Shown here: piece after piece, positions 14,699-26,892 of the stretch
Layout of the letters: each line of letters starts with the position of its first letter
How positions within the stretch are numbered: position 1 is the stretch's first letter
DNA from: Eucalyptus grandis
Lineage: Eukaryota; Streptophyta; Magnoliopsida; Myrtales; Myrtaceae
DNA: 64,000 nt
NCBI RefSeq assembly: GCF_016545825.1
Contig: NC_052613.1
Span: forward strand, 49,148,112 to 49,212,111
Direction: 5' to 3'
Translations under genes and position numbers: made by a program
The notes under the pieces: generated by a model
Databases searched by the model: none
Told to the model about the DNA's origin: nothing
What the model saw: the letters and a program-made list of their open reading frames with translations, nothing else

Positions 14699-17600
14699 TC
14701 AATCTTCATGTCCATCTTTTTTTTTGGTAAAATCTTCATGTCCATCTTCATCTTCAGAATCTGCAAGGAATTAAAACTTTTGAGAGAGGCGGGACAAGCA
14801 CAAAAGCCTTGTGTAAGAGCCACAAAAATAAGAAGCATAGGCTTTGCAAATAATGGTTCCTTAATCTTCCTATCATCCTGAGACACCATGCAGCGAAATT
14901 AAGGAAGATGACCCTCCGTTGCGTCTACAGCATTCCAATAACTTGTAATGGTGTTAACTTCTGCTTGGTCCTTTACAAGTTCCAAATCAGCTAACAGTAA
15001 CCAAAGACAAGGAGAAAGAAATGGAAATCTAATGGACGTTCTGTTTGAGTGCATAAAGAAGGGAGTGACAATGTGTCATGATACCACCTAAGCAGATCTC
15101 TGTAAAAGTTTTCCTGATAAACAAGATCCTGACAGTGTACAAATCAGTTATGACAACTGGTGAAAAGATGGAAATCTACTCAGTGTTCCATAATAACGTT
15201 ATGGGTCCATAGCTCCCCCAAAATCCTGCTTGGACTAATGAATATTCAATTAATGCAATCTTTTGAGAAAATCAAACTTTTCCCATGGAATATATAATTT
15301 TGGCTCAAGAATTTGCTAAATATGCTTTATGTGCCTTCTACGTGAGAAAATTTCAGATCTACTTTTTGTCAAAAGAAAATTTTTAGTGTAGAAAACACAA
15401 AATGATGATCCTTTTTGAAGATCAAAATTCAAATAGAAAAGCCCATCCTTATATGTCCTCCAATTCCCCAATGCGTTCTTATCATTTCACGCACTCTAAT
15501 ATCTTAATTATGAATCTCATGCATTGAATGATGACAAAGTTTTCCATAAATTTGCCTTCGAAGATCACAGCTTCCATTTCAAACTCTACCAATACATACT
15601 GATTATTAGTTATACATCAGATTGGTAATTTTGTCATAATGATATAGAAAATGAAACAAGGGCCAGTGTGGAGATATTTCTCCATAGAGAGACTTTGAAA
15701 TACTATTCCTGAAAAGTTCACAGAGGAGATGACATGGTAACGCAGTTTATTATCTTTCTTTCATCAGAGGCATTTTTAACATTAGACCAAGGGAGACTAA
15801 AAGTCTTCAAACAGAAGGGAAAAAATCAGGAGTTCCACCGAGGGAATGATAATAAAGCATATTCACTTTTGCAATCGTTAAAAAGGCCCACGCTTGGACT
15901 CACCAGATCTGACATCATCAGTGACCTGCCCCCTCGCTTGAATTTGCTTCACAAGCATCCGGAATATCAATACCCACCAATAGACATGAAGAACAAGCAA
16001 GCAAATTAGAAGAAAATTGAACACATAATAATAAATTGGGCCGTCCACTGTGTGTTTGTCCTTATCCAATGTCAAGATAACCTCGTAGCTGTGGTTTACA
16101 AATGAAAACAAAAAGTCAGATATTAACTCCTGTGCAGGAGGCAGCAGCATATCAAAAGGCAGTCCCGTGAATGGCTAAAAGCTTATAATTAGTTATAACT
16201 AGTAAAGCTAAATTCTACGCTAAGAAGTGATGCTTTTCCACTACGATGTATGTTGATTAACATTTAAGAATGCCAAAGATTCACTGAGATTAGCACGATT
16301 ACCATGAAGCAGCCTTTATTTTCTATGTTAGACAGAAAAAAGGACATCGGAACCGTTGTTCCGCTTCGATAAGATGCACACAGATTTTGAAGTTTGGACC
16401 ACACAGCAATGGAGTGTAGCCTCTTTATAAAGAAAGAAGGCAAGTATATGGTGGGAGTCAGGACCATGAGAATGTTCAAGAAGGAAGTTACTGAAAGCTT
16501 TGCACTTTAAGGATATACAAAGTTGCTACCTTTTAGAAGAACCTAGAAATAGCATGACAAACAACTTTAGCAGGGATCAAAGTCAGGTGGTTGAGTAATC
16601 ATGTGCGATAAGTTTCATTGTCAGCATGTCGCATCATGTGCCTTCCACTTATCCTGTAGTATCTGAAAGATTTTGAACTACGAAATATTCATGCAATAGC
16701 ACAAAATCATTGCCCCAAGTAACTGCACATAACTCTTAGCTTGTCATTCTTGAACAAGTTAGGAGTATAGTAAGTAAATTAGAGTGGTTGAGTATTCTGT
16801 TGAGTCAAATGTGAGTGCAACTTTACAACAGGACTTACATCCGCACTGACTGATTATTTCTATTTGGCTCATAAAAGTTTCACCACAGGGAAGGATGTGT
16901 ATCCATAGACTACAGAACTTCAAAATCAAACCTGAAAACAATCAACCATACAAATAAACATGACCACTCTATAGGTGACTAATCCAATTTGTTACCTACG
17001 CCTCAGATTCAAAAGAGTCATGAATCGCGGATATGGAAAGTGATGGAACACGCTAAAATTTTGCCAAAGATAAAGCAAACCATGAGCACGCTAGGTGATA
17101 AATGTTTACCTTGTACTCCAAATGATCCAGAATGGATAATAAATAAGACGCAAAATGATCCAAGACAAAACAAAGAGTAAAAATGCGCCACTGGCAACCA
17201 TCTCTGCCCCAATGTACTTGGACATCTTCCCTATTTCCAGAAAAACATCACTGGCATCATGAAGAGCTAATACAACCGAACCCACTCGGGCAAACCTGCA
17301 TAGGATAAATATGGAGAAAAAGAGAGAACTGTCATATGACAGCTTAATTTGAATAAAGTGTAGAGCCAATGGTGGAATAACTATCTTATCGAATGAATTA
17401 AGAAGCACGCTCTCTATCACAGGTGCCTATGCATCTAAAGAACTACCAAAAATTTTAGAAAGAAACTGTGCAGTGTTCTCCTGAAGCAAGAACCATGCCT
17501 TGCCATGCATGAGTACCCGATGCATCTACATTGCCAAATAAGATAAGCCTTCTGCTACTCTCTTTCTGCCAATTTACACGAATTAAAGAGTGAACCCTTG

Positions 17601-19102
17601 AGCAAATTTTAAAACATACCTAAATATGTAAGATAGCACAATTAGAATCACAGTTGCGACATGATGACTCATTGACACTCCAAAGTCGGATCTTCGTGTT
17701 TCCCAGAAAACCAAAGCAAATATGGAGTATGTGTAAAATCCAGCAGCATACATGTACACCGCCTTCAATTTCAATCTGAAATTCCAAAAAGAAAAGTCAT
17801 TAAACCGATAAGCATACTTTCTGGAGGAAAACAGGATTAAACCCATTAGAATTTCAGTATGAGACACATGGAACTCACTTAATCTTCTGGTCAGGCCAGA
17901 CCTGATCTCCTGGTCCTACCCAAAAGTATCTAGTATTAGTGAACCAAGGTTCATCATAGGTTACGTATAGACCCAGAAGCTGAGATGAAAGAAAGTAAAC
18001 AAATTTCCATGCTGACTCCTTGAATTTTCGTATCTTCTTCCTGCCATCTGACTCTACATCCCTCGTTTGCTGCCCCTTCCCCAAAATCATCCATCTACCA
18101 ACTGTCTGCGACATCATCAATTTTTTAGATGAAGCACAGAGATTTAGAAAGCAGGCTAACTTATCAAAGTGCAGAAAAGAAGGCTATAGTACCATTGAGA
18201 GCAGCAGTTAATAGCATTTTCAGTATGTTAAATACTTTTTGAAAAAAAAAAAACCAATTTAAAAGAGAGACTGATATACTCATTATTCAGTAACCAACTA
18301 ATGCCAGAATCCTCAAAACCCCCCAATGCCCTCCTCTATACAGACCACAAAATAGCAAACGCAAGTCAAATGGTGTCCAAATAAAGGTTCAGTTTGCACA
18401 ACCAAAGTGACTATACGCAATCACATAAATTTGATTCCCACCCAGGAGCCACGAAACGGAGAGGGCCAGAGCAAGCGTATGTACGTTGCAAGAGGAAAAG
18501 ACCTCAGCCTCTGAACTGCTACACACTTTTGGGCAAAACCCAGCATCTCGACGAAAAGTTAACTCATGAAATTCAGCCTTTTCAGCGAGTCAAAGCCCAA
18601 GTCAGTACCCAGGACAACAAGTAGCAACGCCGCATGAATGCAAGTAACGCATCCGGTGATGTTATCTACGCTCTTCCAGTCGAGGCCTAGTCGAGGCATG
18701 ATTAATGAACAGCACAGAGAGCTCGACCCTGTAATCCCCCCACGCGAACCATACACAACGCACCACGACACGCGCTACTACTACGTACTGCAACCGGACA
18801 ACAAGTCACCGACCAGCTCGAATCGAAGTCAGGGACTCGCCAATACGCGGGGATGAAGAAGAAGGACGGCAATAATCCAGTAGAGCCGAATCGAACCGTA
18901 CGCATCGACCGAGCAACGCGCGGGTGGGGGGCAAAAGACAAAAAAAGAAGAAGAAGATCTTTACCTCGAAGACGAACCTGTCGAGGAAGAATCGGGCGAT
19001 GAGGAAGAAGAGGACGGAGAAGGGGAGGACGGCGACATCGCCGTACTCGGGGTACGACTCCCGCTCCCAATCGGCGCGCCTCAGCTCCTCAAAGTACTCC
19101 AT
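14699..19102 (-). CDS. LOH: Ceramide synthase, LAG1 homologue (LOH1/3 type; 6 exons)
   Basis: An ER-membrane enzyme that N-acylates sphingoid bases with fatty acyl-CoA to make ceramide. Coding exons are 19102-18965, 18105-17879, 17775-17620, 17295-17110, 16088-15904 and 14760-14699, all GT-AG, giving 317 residues (Arabidopsis LOH1 has about 310). The TLC/Lag1 domain fills exons 2-5. Its landmarks are [28 protein letters not shown], the two-histidine motif SMSHH and the Lag1 motif [17 protein letters not shown], with several membrane helices. The C-terminus is acidic (SEDEDGHED), as in the family. The start is the ATG at 19,102 ([13 protein letters not shown]); a longer frame opens only with TTG. 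The last exon carries an in-frame 30-bp insertion that adds ten residues and repeats the DGHED end. An upstream ORF overlaps the start. Confidence 0.93.
14702..14746 (-). mobile_element. 15-bp retroposon tail with 15-bp target duplication in the last exon
   Basis: Identical 15-bp repeats (ATCTTCATGTCCATC on plus) at 14,702-14,716 and 14,732-14,746 flank a 15-bp body that reads TTTACC followed by nine A on minus. This is the signature of a severely 5'-truncated, target-primed retroposon. The total gain of 30 bp keeps the ceramide synthase frame, adding F-T-K-K-K and a second D-G-H-E-D. Confidence 0.75.
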
Positions 19103-19329
19103 GCCGGCGGGGTCGACTCGGGGCCACGAATCCCGACGCGGAGCCAATGCGTCCGGGACACGCCGATGCTGCTGGCGTCGGCGTCGGCGGCGGCGGCGGC
19201 GTCGGCGATGGGGATGGTTTCTCGCCTCGTCCCCGTGCGCGTGGCGTTGAAATCTGGGGAGAAGCGGAAAGGGACGGGACGGGGGGTTGCGGAGTTCAGG
19301 GGATCAGCGAAAGAGCGTGGCGGATCCAT
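19081..19329 (-). promoter_or_regulatory. Overlapping upstream ORF of ceramide synthase
   Basis: An ATG at 19,329 (MDPPRSFADPL...) opens an 82-codon frame that runs 22 bp past the ceramide synthase ATG at 19,102 in another frame. If transcription starts upstream of 19,329, this frame would compete with the main start. The leader is GC-rich with a GCCGCC/GTCGGC repeat near 19,175-19,205. The transcript start is not known. Confidence 0.45.
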
Positions 19330-19369
19330 TAAAAGAGGATGATGACGATGGTGATGGAGGAAGGTCACG

Positions 19370-20400
19370 AAGTGGAGGTGGCGGCGGTGGTGGAGCCATT
19401 ATTTTAATCGAGGATCCCAGAAATCGCACCCCCGCCCGCCCGCCCCCCGAAGCGCAGCGCCCGTCTCGAAGCCGCCCGTGTCGATGGCCCACCGCGCGGA
19501 CACGATCCGCGCGACGCGGCCGAGCTCGACGAGCCTTGCTCCGCCTCCCCGAGTAGACCCCCGCCGGATAGTCGGTGGGGCCGGATTGGATTTTGTTCGG
19601 GGTCACATAAAATATTATTTGATCTGAATCTACTTATTTGTATACAAATTCAACGATTGGTAGCTCACCTAATTGTATCAATCCATACGTGACTTATATT
19701 ACCATAGCGTGTAGATGCTTAAAAAACACCAACTTTTATGTTATACACGTGGTGCAAGAGACAAAAAAAAAAATTAGTAATTTTATGAGATTCGAATAAG
19801 AATTTTGACTTGTTTACGATTTTTTCCTTATTAAAAAAAAATTCGAGCTTCACAACAAAGTTTCTAACATCTCTTGAATTTAATAAGATAATAAATATTG
19901 ACACGTAAAATCAAATGCTAATTTTCACGATTTTCAAAAGTGTTAAATTCTTTTACTATTTATGCTGAGAATTAGAGAAAACTAGATTAGTTGCAATATA
20001 TCTCATAGTAGGCAAACCTCATGTTCAAGCCTTTCAAAGATTGCCTTTTAGCTACAAACTGCTTAAAGATTTAGTTTAGAATATAGAAATAATAAAAAAT
20101 GCTAGGATGGAAACATTTCTAATTAGCTAAGCTGTATTTCTCAGAGAATCCTACCAGACTGAAAAAAAAAAAAGAAAAAAAGAGATGTTTAAAGAGAAAT
20201 GAGAAAATTTTCACAAGCACACACTTTACATTCTTCGTGCCTTTTATAGGCTTCAAGAGGTCTCATAAAACAAAGATCATGCTCACGAGTCTTGAAACAA
20301 ACATAAGCTGTGGGAATCCTAGTTGAGAATTATTTTAGGTAATATGAATAGTGATTTTTCTAGCCTATTGCTATCGTACTATTATCGTGATATGTGCTAC
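19370..20400. other. Ceramide synthase promoter and flanking DNA
   Basis: A GC-rich part (to about 19,600) changes sharply to AT-rich DNA. No gene is seen. The promoter of the minus-strand ceramide synthase should lie here, but no clear TATA box is visible. Confidence 0.4.
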
Positions 20401-21905
20401 GATATATTGTGCAAGCTAATCATCTTTGAGGGATAAGGATTCGTCTTCTGATGAAGTGAAGTCTTCCGCATTACGTTCTTGAGAGAATCTTTCTTTTCTG
20501 GCTCTCCTCCTTTCTAAAGCAAAAAGGACATTTTCAAAATTGTCTAGAGTTTATTTTGCTCTCTCATTGCTAAAGCTTGGGACATTGGATGCCCTATAGA
20601 TACTAGGACAAGGTACATTAATGTCTCTAGCATCTGGGAAATTTGGCTGGGGCCAAGTAGAAGTGTTAGGCATTCCGTATGGAGGGGCATCAATGAGCAT
20701 GCCAGCTAGTAGAATTCTTCTTTCAGGCATGATTGGCTAAGGCCAGTTCAATGTTTGGACATAATAAGAGACAATGTTGGGGTCTGATCCAAGAGATAAG
20801 GATAAGGTCTGTGATCATAAGAGTCTTGAGAGAAAGGTCTCCCCAATGAGCATAAGAGTCTTGAGAAGATTGTGCAAGATCATCTGTATCCATCATCTCT
20901 TGTTCTTGTGATTGAGTTGTCCTTACCTGATTCCGTGTCTAATTGAATTCTTCGAGTGTCTATCTGACTTCAAGTGTAAGTTCGAAATAGTCTCATGGGG
21001 CAGGTGTTGAATAATCCATATTTCTTTAGGAGCGGTTCGGTTTTCCTCACTTAGAATTCTTTAGAGTTCTCTCTAGTTATATTCAATAGATTCGGTGCAA
21101 TTAGGGAATGACTTGTAAATACAAACTTCTTGAAGGTGTGGTTGAGGTTTGTATGTTATGGTTTCTACTCCTGTTGGAGCACTGGTGAAGTGCTACTATT
21201 TTGCATAAAAGTCCATGGTCATCAGAAAAACACAAGGGTATGTGTTTCTGGCTCTACTTGGGCAATTCTCAGCTCTTTTAGGAAGAGGCATTTCCTGTAA
21301 ATCGGAGGATAAAACCATTTGAATACAGTCATGAGGTTTTTTGTCACTTTCATTCTCATTGTTATAGCCAAGTGCAATCAGTTTGATTAACTTAACAATG
21401 GATTTTTTAGTAGGAAATTCAATAGTTATTAAATACTTATTAGTTAAGTACCATAACAGTTATCGAAGCTTTTTAGGGAAATTATCTTTATTCCAGATTA
21501 ATGGATATATGAATGGATATATGGGGTTTAATTCAAAAGGATGAAGAATTAAGAATCCATGGAATTTGAAGGGATATGTATGACACTACCACATGAGATT
21601 GTTAAGATTTTCAGTGAAATTGTCATTCTAGGTTTTGCTCAATGACCTCCTAGGGCTTTCCAGACTTGGCCATTCCTGCATTCTCTCAATCTTATATTTT
21701 TCTTATTGGAGAAAAGAATGCCTTGAAATGTACATATTGATTTCCGCCAGTACCTTTGGCTTGGAGAAAAAATCAACAAGCACATTTTTTTGCTCGCAAT
21801 GTGTAGTTTTGAAGGAGTACTTCGAGGATCATTTAGCCCATTGAAGCAGTTAGGAATGAAATATTTGAATTTAGTCATCTGAGGAAAGGATGCTATATCC
21901 ATTTA
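20400..21905 (-). pseudogene. Decayed retroelement, possibly pararetrovirus-like
   Basis: Several minus-strand reading frames follow one another here with stops and frameshifts between them. Near 21,700-21,800 a stretch resembles the C-terminal end of a reverse-transcriptase-linked RNase H (an LHI word followed, one frame over, by NVL-DF), as in Caulimoviridae and Ty3/gypsy elements. Downstream lie an acidic, lysine-containing segment and a proline-rich one that ends near 20,420 in an acidic tail. No LTR, primer site or full enzyme domain is visible, and the frames are broken repeatedly, so it is not functional. An endogenous pararetrovirus relic is one reading; an unrelated retroelement is another. 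Confidence 0.35.
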
Positions 21906-23842
21906 TACTAGAACCAATAATATGAAGTTCAAACTTTTTTATTCCATTTTTGATTGCCAATATTTCATTAAAAGTAAAATAATAATGCATTTCAATCTAG
22001 GATAACTTTCTACTTTTGTATATACAAGATGCCGCTTACTATAAAGAAGATGTGAGTAGAATATAGAAATAGAAAATAAATTACCCCACCCAAAAACTCC
22101 AAACTTGAACCCAAAGATAAAGTGAAGAGGGCTTGCAGGTGAATTGAATTTTAGGCCCATTTAAAACCCACATTTTATTGGATGTTATTACTTATACCCA
22201 TATGAATTTATTTAGTAATATTTACATAACTCATTTATGATCCAAATCATCATATATGGATCAATAAATGGATTTCAACTCATTTTGACATTTCTACTCC
22301 CAAGTTAGAATTAGGATGATCACAACAATTTGGCTTGTGTGTTGCGTTTTATATGCATCTCACTTCCTTTCATTTACGAATTGACGATCTAACCTCATTG
22401 ATTAATTGCATATTGCGTTCGATGAGTTGTACACAATAAAAGCTTATGAAAATGTAAGGATTTTCTATTTCAACGCAGATTTACTCCATAGATTTTATAA
22501 AATTAATTGAAAAATAGGAATTTGTAGACGTGGCGTGACTTCTTATCCAGATGGAGCTACAAGGCTTGTAAAATACAATTTTTTTTGGTCACATTGTAAT
22601 ATACAAGTTCAAAGATTCATTTTTTGGGGAATGTTTCAGGCCATTTTTCCAAACTCAACTTAACACTGCATTATTCGGCCCATTTGATATTTTAGTATTG
22701 ATTTATCCTATCTCAAAAGTTTAGTTCAATAGGAAGTTCAATTAAATGCGTTTGGCAATCATGATAAAATTCAGAATATAATAAAATTTATCCTATCTTA
22801 CGTTTGGTACTTACTTAAGACAGCATAAAGTTGGATGGATATAGGCAAAATAAAATTATCCCATGGAAAATGTGAAATAAAAGTTGATAGAATTTCTAAT
22901 ATCCCCAACCAGAAAGTTAATTTTCTTAAATAACAAACTTATTAAATTAACAAAATTGAAATTGTTTTCAATATAAATAATATTTGAATTCTAATATAAG
23001 AAATTCAAAATAACAAAAAATAAAAATGTAGTTTTTAAATTTAATCTTATATATATTCGAATTTAATTCTATCTTATTATATAAATTAAATATATAAATA
23101 TAAATATATATTTGTATTTATTACATATTTTAGGTATTTTTGTATTTTAAATATACTAGTATATTTTAATATTTAATAAATTTTTATTAGAGAATGATGG
23201 AAGGAGAAAAAAAGAAATAAAATAATAAAATAATTTTAAAAGATAGGAAAAATAAAATAAAAAGCAAATAAAAATAAATTAGGGAATAGTATAGCGAGAG
23301 ATTTTTATCATCTCCATTTGTGAACTTTTGGGTTTATTTACACTAATATACCATATATAACATTTATGATATTATGTGAATATATTCAATATAATTATTA
23401 CGATTCACCAAATAGTAGATAATATATAGCAAAATTCCCGAATTTCATAATCTATTATATCAAATTATATCTTGATTAGAAATCCAGATGTAGCCTTAAA
23501 GGTTTGTTCCACTTTGGAAATAAAAAAGAAAAAAAGCATCATGGGAGTTTCTCGTTTCTAATTTTACAACAAATGTGAGGGCTAGCTTGGTATGCAAAAG
23601 CTTTTATAATTTTCATCTAAGCGAAGAGGAAAATAAAAAAATAAAAAAATAGTCTTGATATCCTATTTTCTTGAAAACGTGTTTGTTTTGTGAAAACAAG
23701 AATATTTTCAATAGAAATCAAAATTTGGAAAGGTATTTGGTTGGGTTGTTTTCAAAATTTAAAACATTGTTTAATCTTATTGTTTTTTCACGTACATATC
23801 CAGATAGACTGTCTTATAAATTTTTGAAAAAAATAAAGAATT
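21906..23842. other. Very AT-rich intergenic DNA
   Basis: No gene is seen. From about 22,900 to 23,480 the DNA is extremely AT-rich, with runs such as ATATATTTGTATTTATT. It contains a retroposon tail near 22,579 (listed separately). It flanks the gypsy element on the left. Confidence 0.5.
22566..22606 (-). mobile_element. Short retroposon tail with 13-bp target duplication
   Basis: Direct repeats TTGTAAAATACAA (22,566-22,578) and TTGTAATATACAA (22,594-22,606) flank a 15-bp body that reads TGTGACC plus eight A on minus. It has the same ACC-poly(A) signature as the insertions at 14,717, 37,163, 40,801 and 54,013. Confidence 0.6.
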
Positions 23843-26800
23843 TGTCACGCCCCGAATCTCGAGACACGTGAACAATCTGCCATGGTCATGTAAATGTGAC
23901 ATTCCCAAGTAGTGTCGCCGACCCCATTTAAATTATTATGCGTATGCGGAACGTGCTAATAAACCCCTAACAAAAACATACAGGATAGGACAGCAGAAAA
24001 ATCAATTCAAAATCAAACGAACATACTTTCATACATCATCATTCCAAGGCTTACATACACCAACATGATCCAGAGACTATATGCACTAAAAATGGGTCCG
24101 AGTTTATGTACATAAAAAAGGATCAGTCTACACAACATGGATCGGTCCGTCAAAAAGAGGAACAATCCTAAGACTACTAGTCGGCCTCGTTCGTCGATCC
24201 CACATCTTCCACATCTGACTACACTAGGTCCGGAGACGGTGGGTTGTCCACCCTACCATCAGGAAGGTCAGCTACACCCTCACCCAGAATAGTATCCATC
24301 ACGGCCAATGGAATATCAAAATTATCGAGTGGACCAATCCTAAAGCCATTGGCCCCAAAATGGAACCAAGCCCTAAACCTATGTGGTACCCTAACATCCT
24401 CAGTCTCCTGAATCCATACGGTGGTCCTGATCAGCTCGTAAACCCAATGACTTCCAGGATCAGGGAAGTTGTGCACCTGCTCGATGATATGCAAACTGGG
24501 ATGCCATTCTTCTCTGGAGGTCCTACCATCTACAGCCCTATAATATTTTTCCCACAACAGGGATGAAACATTGTCTCAGCAAGTTCACCCCTCCTAAACC
24601 CCTATTAGAAAGAAAATACGCCACATAGTGATCTAGCCACACAGCACAGAAGACTTACCTCGCCTTCTTGCCTTCCTGCAGTTAGTACAATTCATATCAC
24701 TCAAACACAGGTAATAATAGGAACTTAAACCATCGGAACACAATCAATTTCACTTAATTTCGCAATCACAGTAAGCGTTCCAAATTATTATTCACTGCCA
24801 CATAAGGGCATAGCCTACTCGCAGTTCGGCTATCTATTGACATATAGCCAAGCATCGCCTCCTCACCTTGGAGCGTGGCTTCGTCAATACATCAACGGCG
24901 TTCCCGAAGGAGCATGAGCCCAGAATCAACTGCGACCCGCATCCGTTGTATGGGGCATCTCATATAGGGGCAATTCTAGCTCAATAACTCAAGACAATTC
25001 CTCTTAATCATCATACAACAACTCATAATCAACCCAAAGCACTTTGCACATCACTCACATACCCCAATTACAATATTAATCTTTAAAAATTCAATTCCGA
25101 TGCCAAACCCAACATTTGAGATTTTCTAAATAAAATCCATATTTTCCACAATCAACACTCAATTTGCATTAACCACTCATCAATTTCAAATTCTAAATAT
25201 ACAAAGAGCGATCGGCACGAAATTCTAAGTAATTGGGATCAAAAATAATTTTTCGAGTTTTTTTTTTAAATTTAAAATTTTCGGAATATAATAATTATTA
25301 AATAATCAAATAATTTCGAAACATTTATTTAAATCATAAACAAATCCCTTTAAGTCGCATCAATGCTTATATTAAAATAAACCTACTTAACCTTTAAACT
25401 GAACATACTTTACCTTAATTAATCACCTTAATCTAATCCACAACTAAATAAACTAATCTAATAACCTAATCTCAATCAACCTAAGCTAAACACACTTAAG
25501 GCATCATTAACCCGCTAATCAAGGTTTAGTGAGCTAAACTCACTGGAATCGTTTTCCGACGAGTCTTCGGCGAAGAGCATGACGATGCCGACGACAAATC
25601 TACACAAAGCAACACCAAAGGAGGTCGGGAAGAGCCCGGAAACGCTCCTTGAAGATTCGGATCTTGCTGGCCGAAGGTCTCACGGTCGGAACGGAGGCAC
25701 GCCGGCGGCAACTTGGATGGAGATGGACCGATGGAGGCAGTCACGACTCGAGATGGCAACTTGCGGCGACGAACGGCGGTGATAGAGGCTTCGGCGAGGT
25801 GCTGCGATGTTGGGCAACAGTTGAGGGACGGCGGACAACGGGCTGGAACTCGTGGGCGAAGGCAAGGTAGCTTGCACGCGGGACGGCGTGTGGTCGTGCG
25901 CGGACGAGTGGCGACAGCGAGCTCTGGCGGCGAACGGCAAGCGGCGGTGAGCGAGCGGGCGAAGGGCGGACGAAGGGGGGGTCGGTTTTGTTGGTTTTCT
26001 TTCAGCTTTTCCCTCTCTCTCTCCTTCCCAAGCTTGAAGATGATGGAGACAATGGGGAAGTGACATCCCACCTTTTTGGGATTCAATCTCCACCCTCCAA
26101 GTGTCACCACCCTAGCCAATCTTGCCCCACCCCATGACATCAATTGTGATGTCACAATCTACTAACTCCAACCTCCCACAACCTTAGTCCAATAGGTTCA
26201 ATTTCATTTTCCGCCGGAGCATAAAATCTTGTGAGCTAATTTCTTCAATTCCATTCAATCCTCTTCCAATTAAGTCCAATTAAAGTCTATAAATTAATCC
26301 AATGTTCCTAATAAGATTTGTGACACACCATGACTTCCAATTTCAAAATTCAATCTTAATTTCACGATTAATTTCACTTTGGTACGATACTAGCACATTC
26401 TAATCTACCGGGTAGCTTATAGAAATTTTTATGCATTTGACCTGTGGTTGATCAACTCAAGCCACAATGTACATCTTTGATACATTGGCAACTTTTAGTT
26501 GTCGGGGTAATCTCAAGATTTCAAATACGGGCACAGGATACCCAATTGATCGAAAAGCTGGTCTAGTGCCGATCGACAAGAATTGTGTAATCCGGTGGAA
26601 TCACCCACACCTGATCACATGCCTCTGTTGAGCCGACCTATTTCCGATCTCTAATTGATTTTTATTTGTGCCGTAATGACCCTTGCAGATTATCTCGGTC
26701 GAAAGGTCGCTTCCTGATCAAATTCTCGAGTCTGATGCATTAGAATTTTTTAACGGTTTCACCTAATATACTAGTTTTCACATGAGTGGCCGACCCAAGG

Positions 26801-26874
26801 AAATGAACTATATGCGTGCCAAAAATGCCCGTCTCAATTTATTGAAATTAGAATTGGAAAATCGGAATGTCACA
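23843..26874 (-). repeat. 3' LTR of the gypsy element (complete, about 3.03 kb)
   Basis: On plus it begins TGTCACGCCCCGAA and ends GGAATGTCACA, giving TG...CA ends. It is collinear with 31,832-34,236. Inside are a small ORF (24,557-24,219), an AT-rich middle, and a GC-rich part (25,550-26,000) with a CT run. The purine tract abuts its right end, which fits a 3' LTR of a minus-strand element. Confidence 0.9.
24219..24557 (-). CDS. ORF inside the gypsy LTR, conserved in three copies
   Basis: A 112-codon minus-strand frame inside the 3' LTR. Its core (for example FGANGFRIGPLDNFDIPLAV and ILGEGVADLPDGRVDNPPSP) is readable also at 32,514-32,206 in the 5' LTR and at 59,588-59,930 in the separate LTR fragment, where it has stops in its first half. 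The middle has aromatic and proline-rich segments. There is no signal peptide, membrane span or motif I recognise. It is unlike gag or pol. It may be a former LTR-encoded protein or captured host exon; the function is unknown. Confidence 0.5.
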   Translation of the reverse strand: MWEKYYRAVDGRTSREEWHPSLHIIEQVHNFPDPGSHWVYELIRTTVWIQETEDVRVPHRFRAWFHFGANGFRIGPLDNFDIPLAVMDTILGEGVADLPDGRVDNPPSPDLV

Positions 26875-26892
26875 ACTCTTCCTCTCTTATAA
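26875..26892 (-). other. Polypurine tract of the gypsy element
   Basis: On minus, AAGAGAGGAAGAGT lies directly before the LTR start TGTGACATTCC, the position and composition expected for the second-strand primer. Confidence 0.8.

Noticed and set aside
18806..19147. Longer ceramide synthase start at 19,147
   Set aside because: It begins with TTG. The family N-terminus aligns with the ATG at 19,102, and the tail after 18,965 is intron.
25526..26155. 209-codon frame in the gypsy LTR (also at 33,585-34,157)
   Set aside because: Pro/Arg/Ser-rich, open in several frames on both strands in a GC-rich segment, with copies that shift frame. Less credible than the LTR ORF near 24.4 kb.
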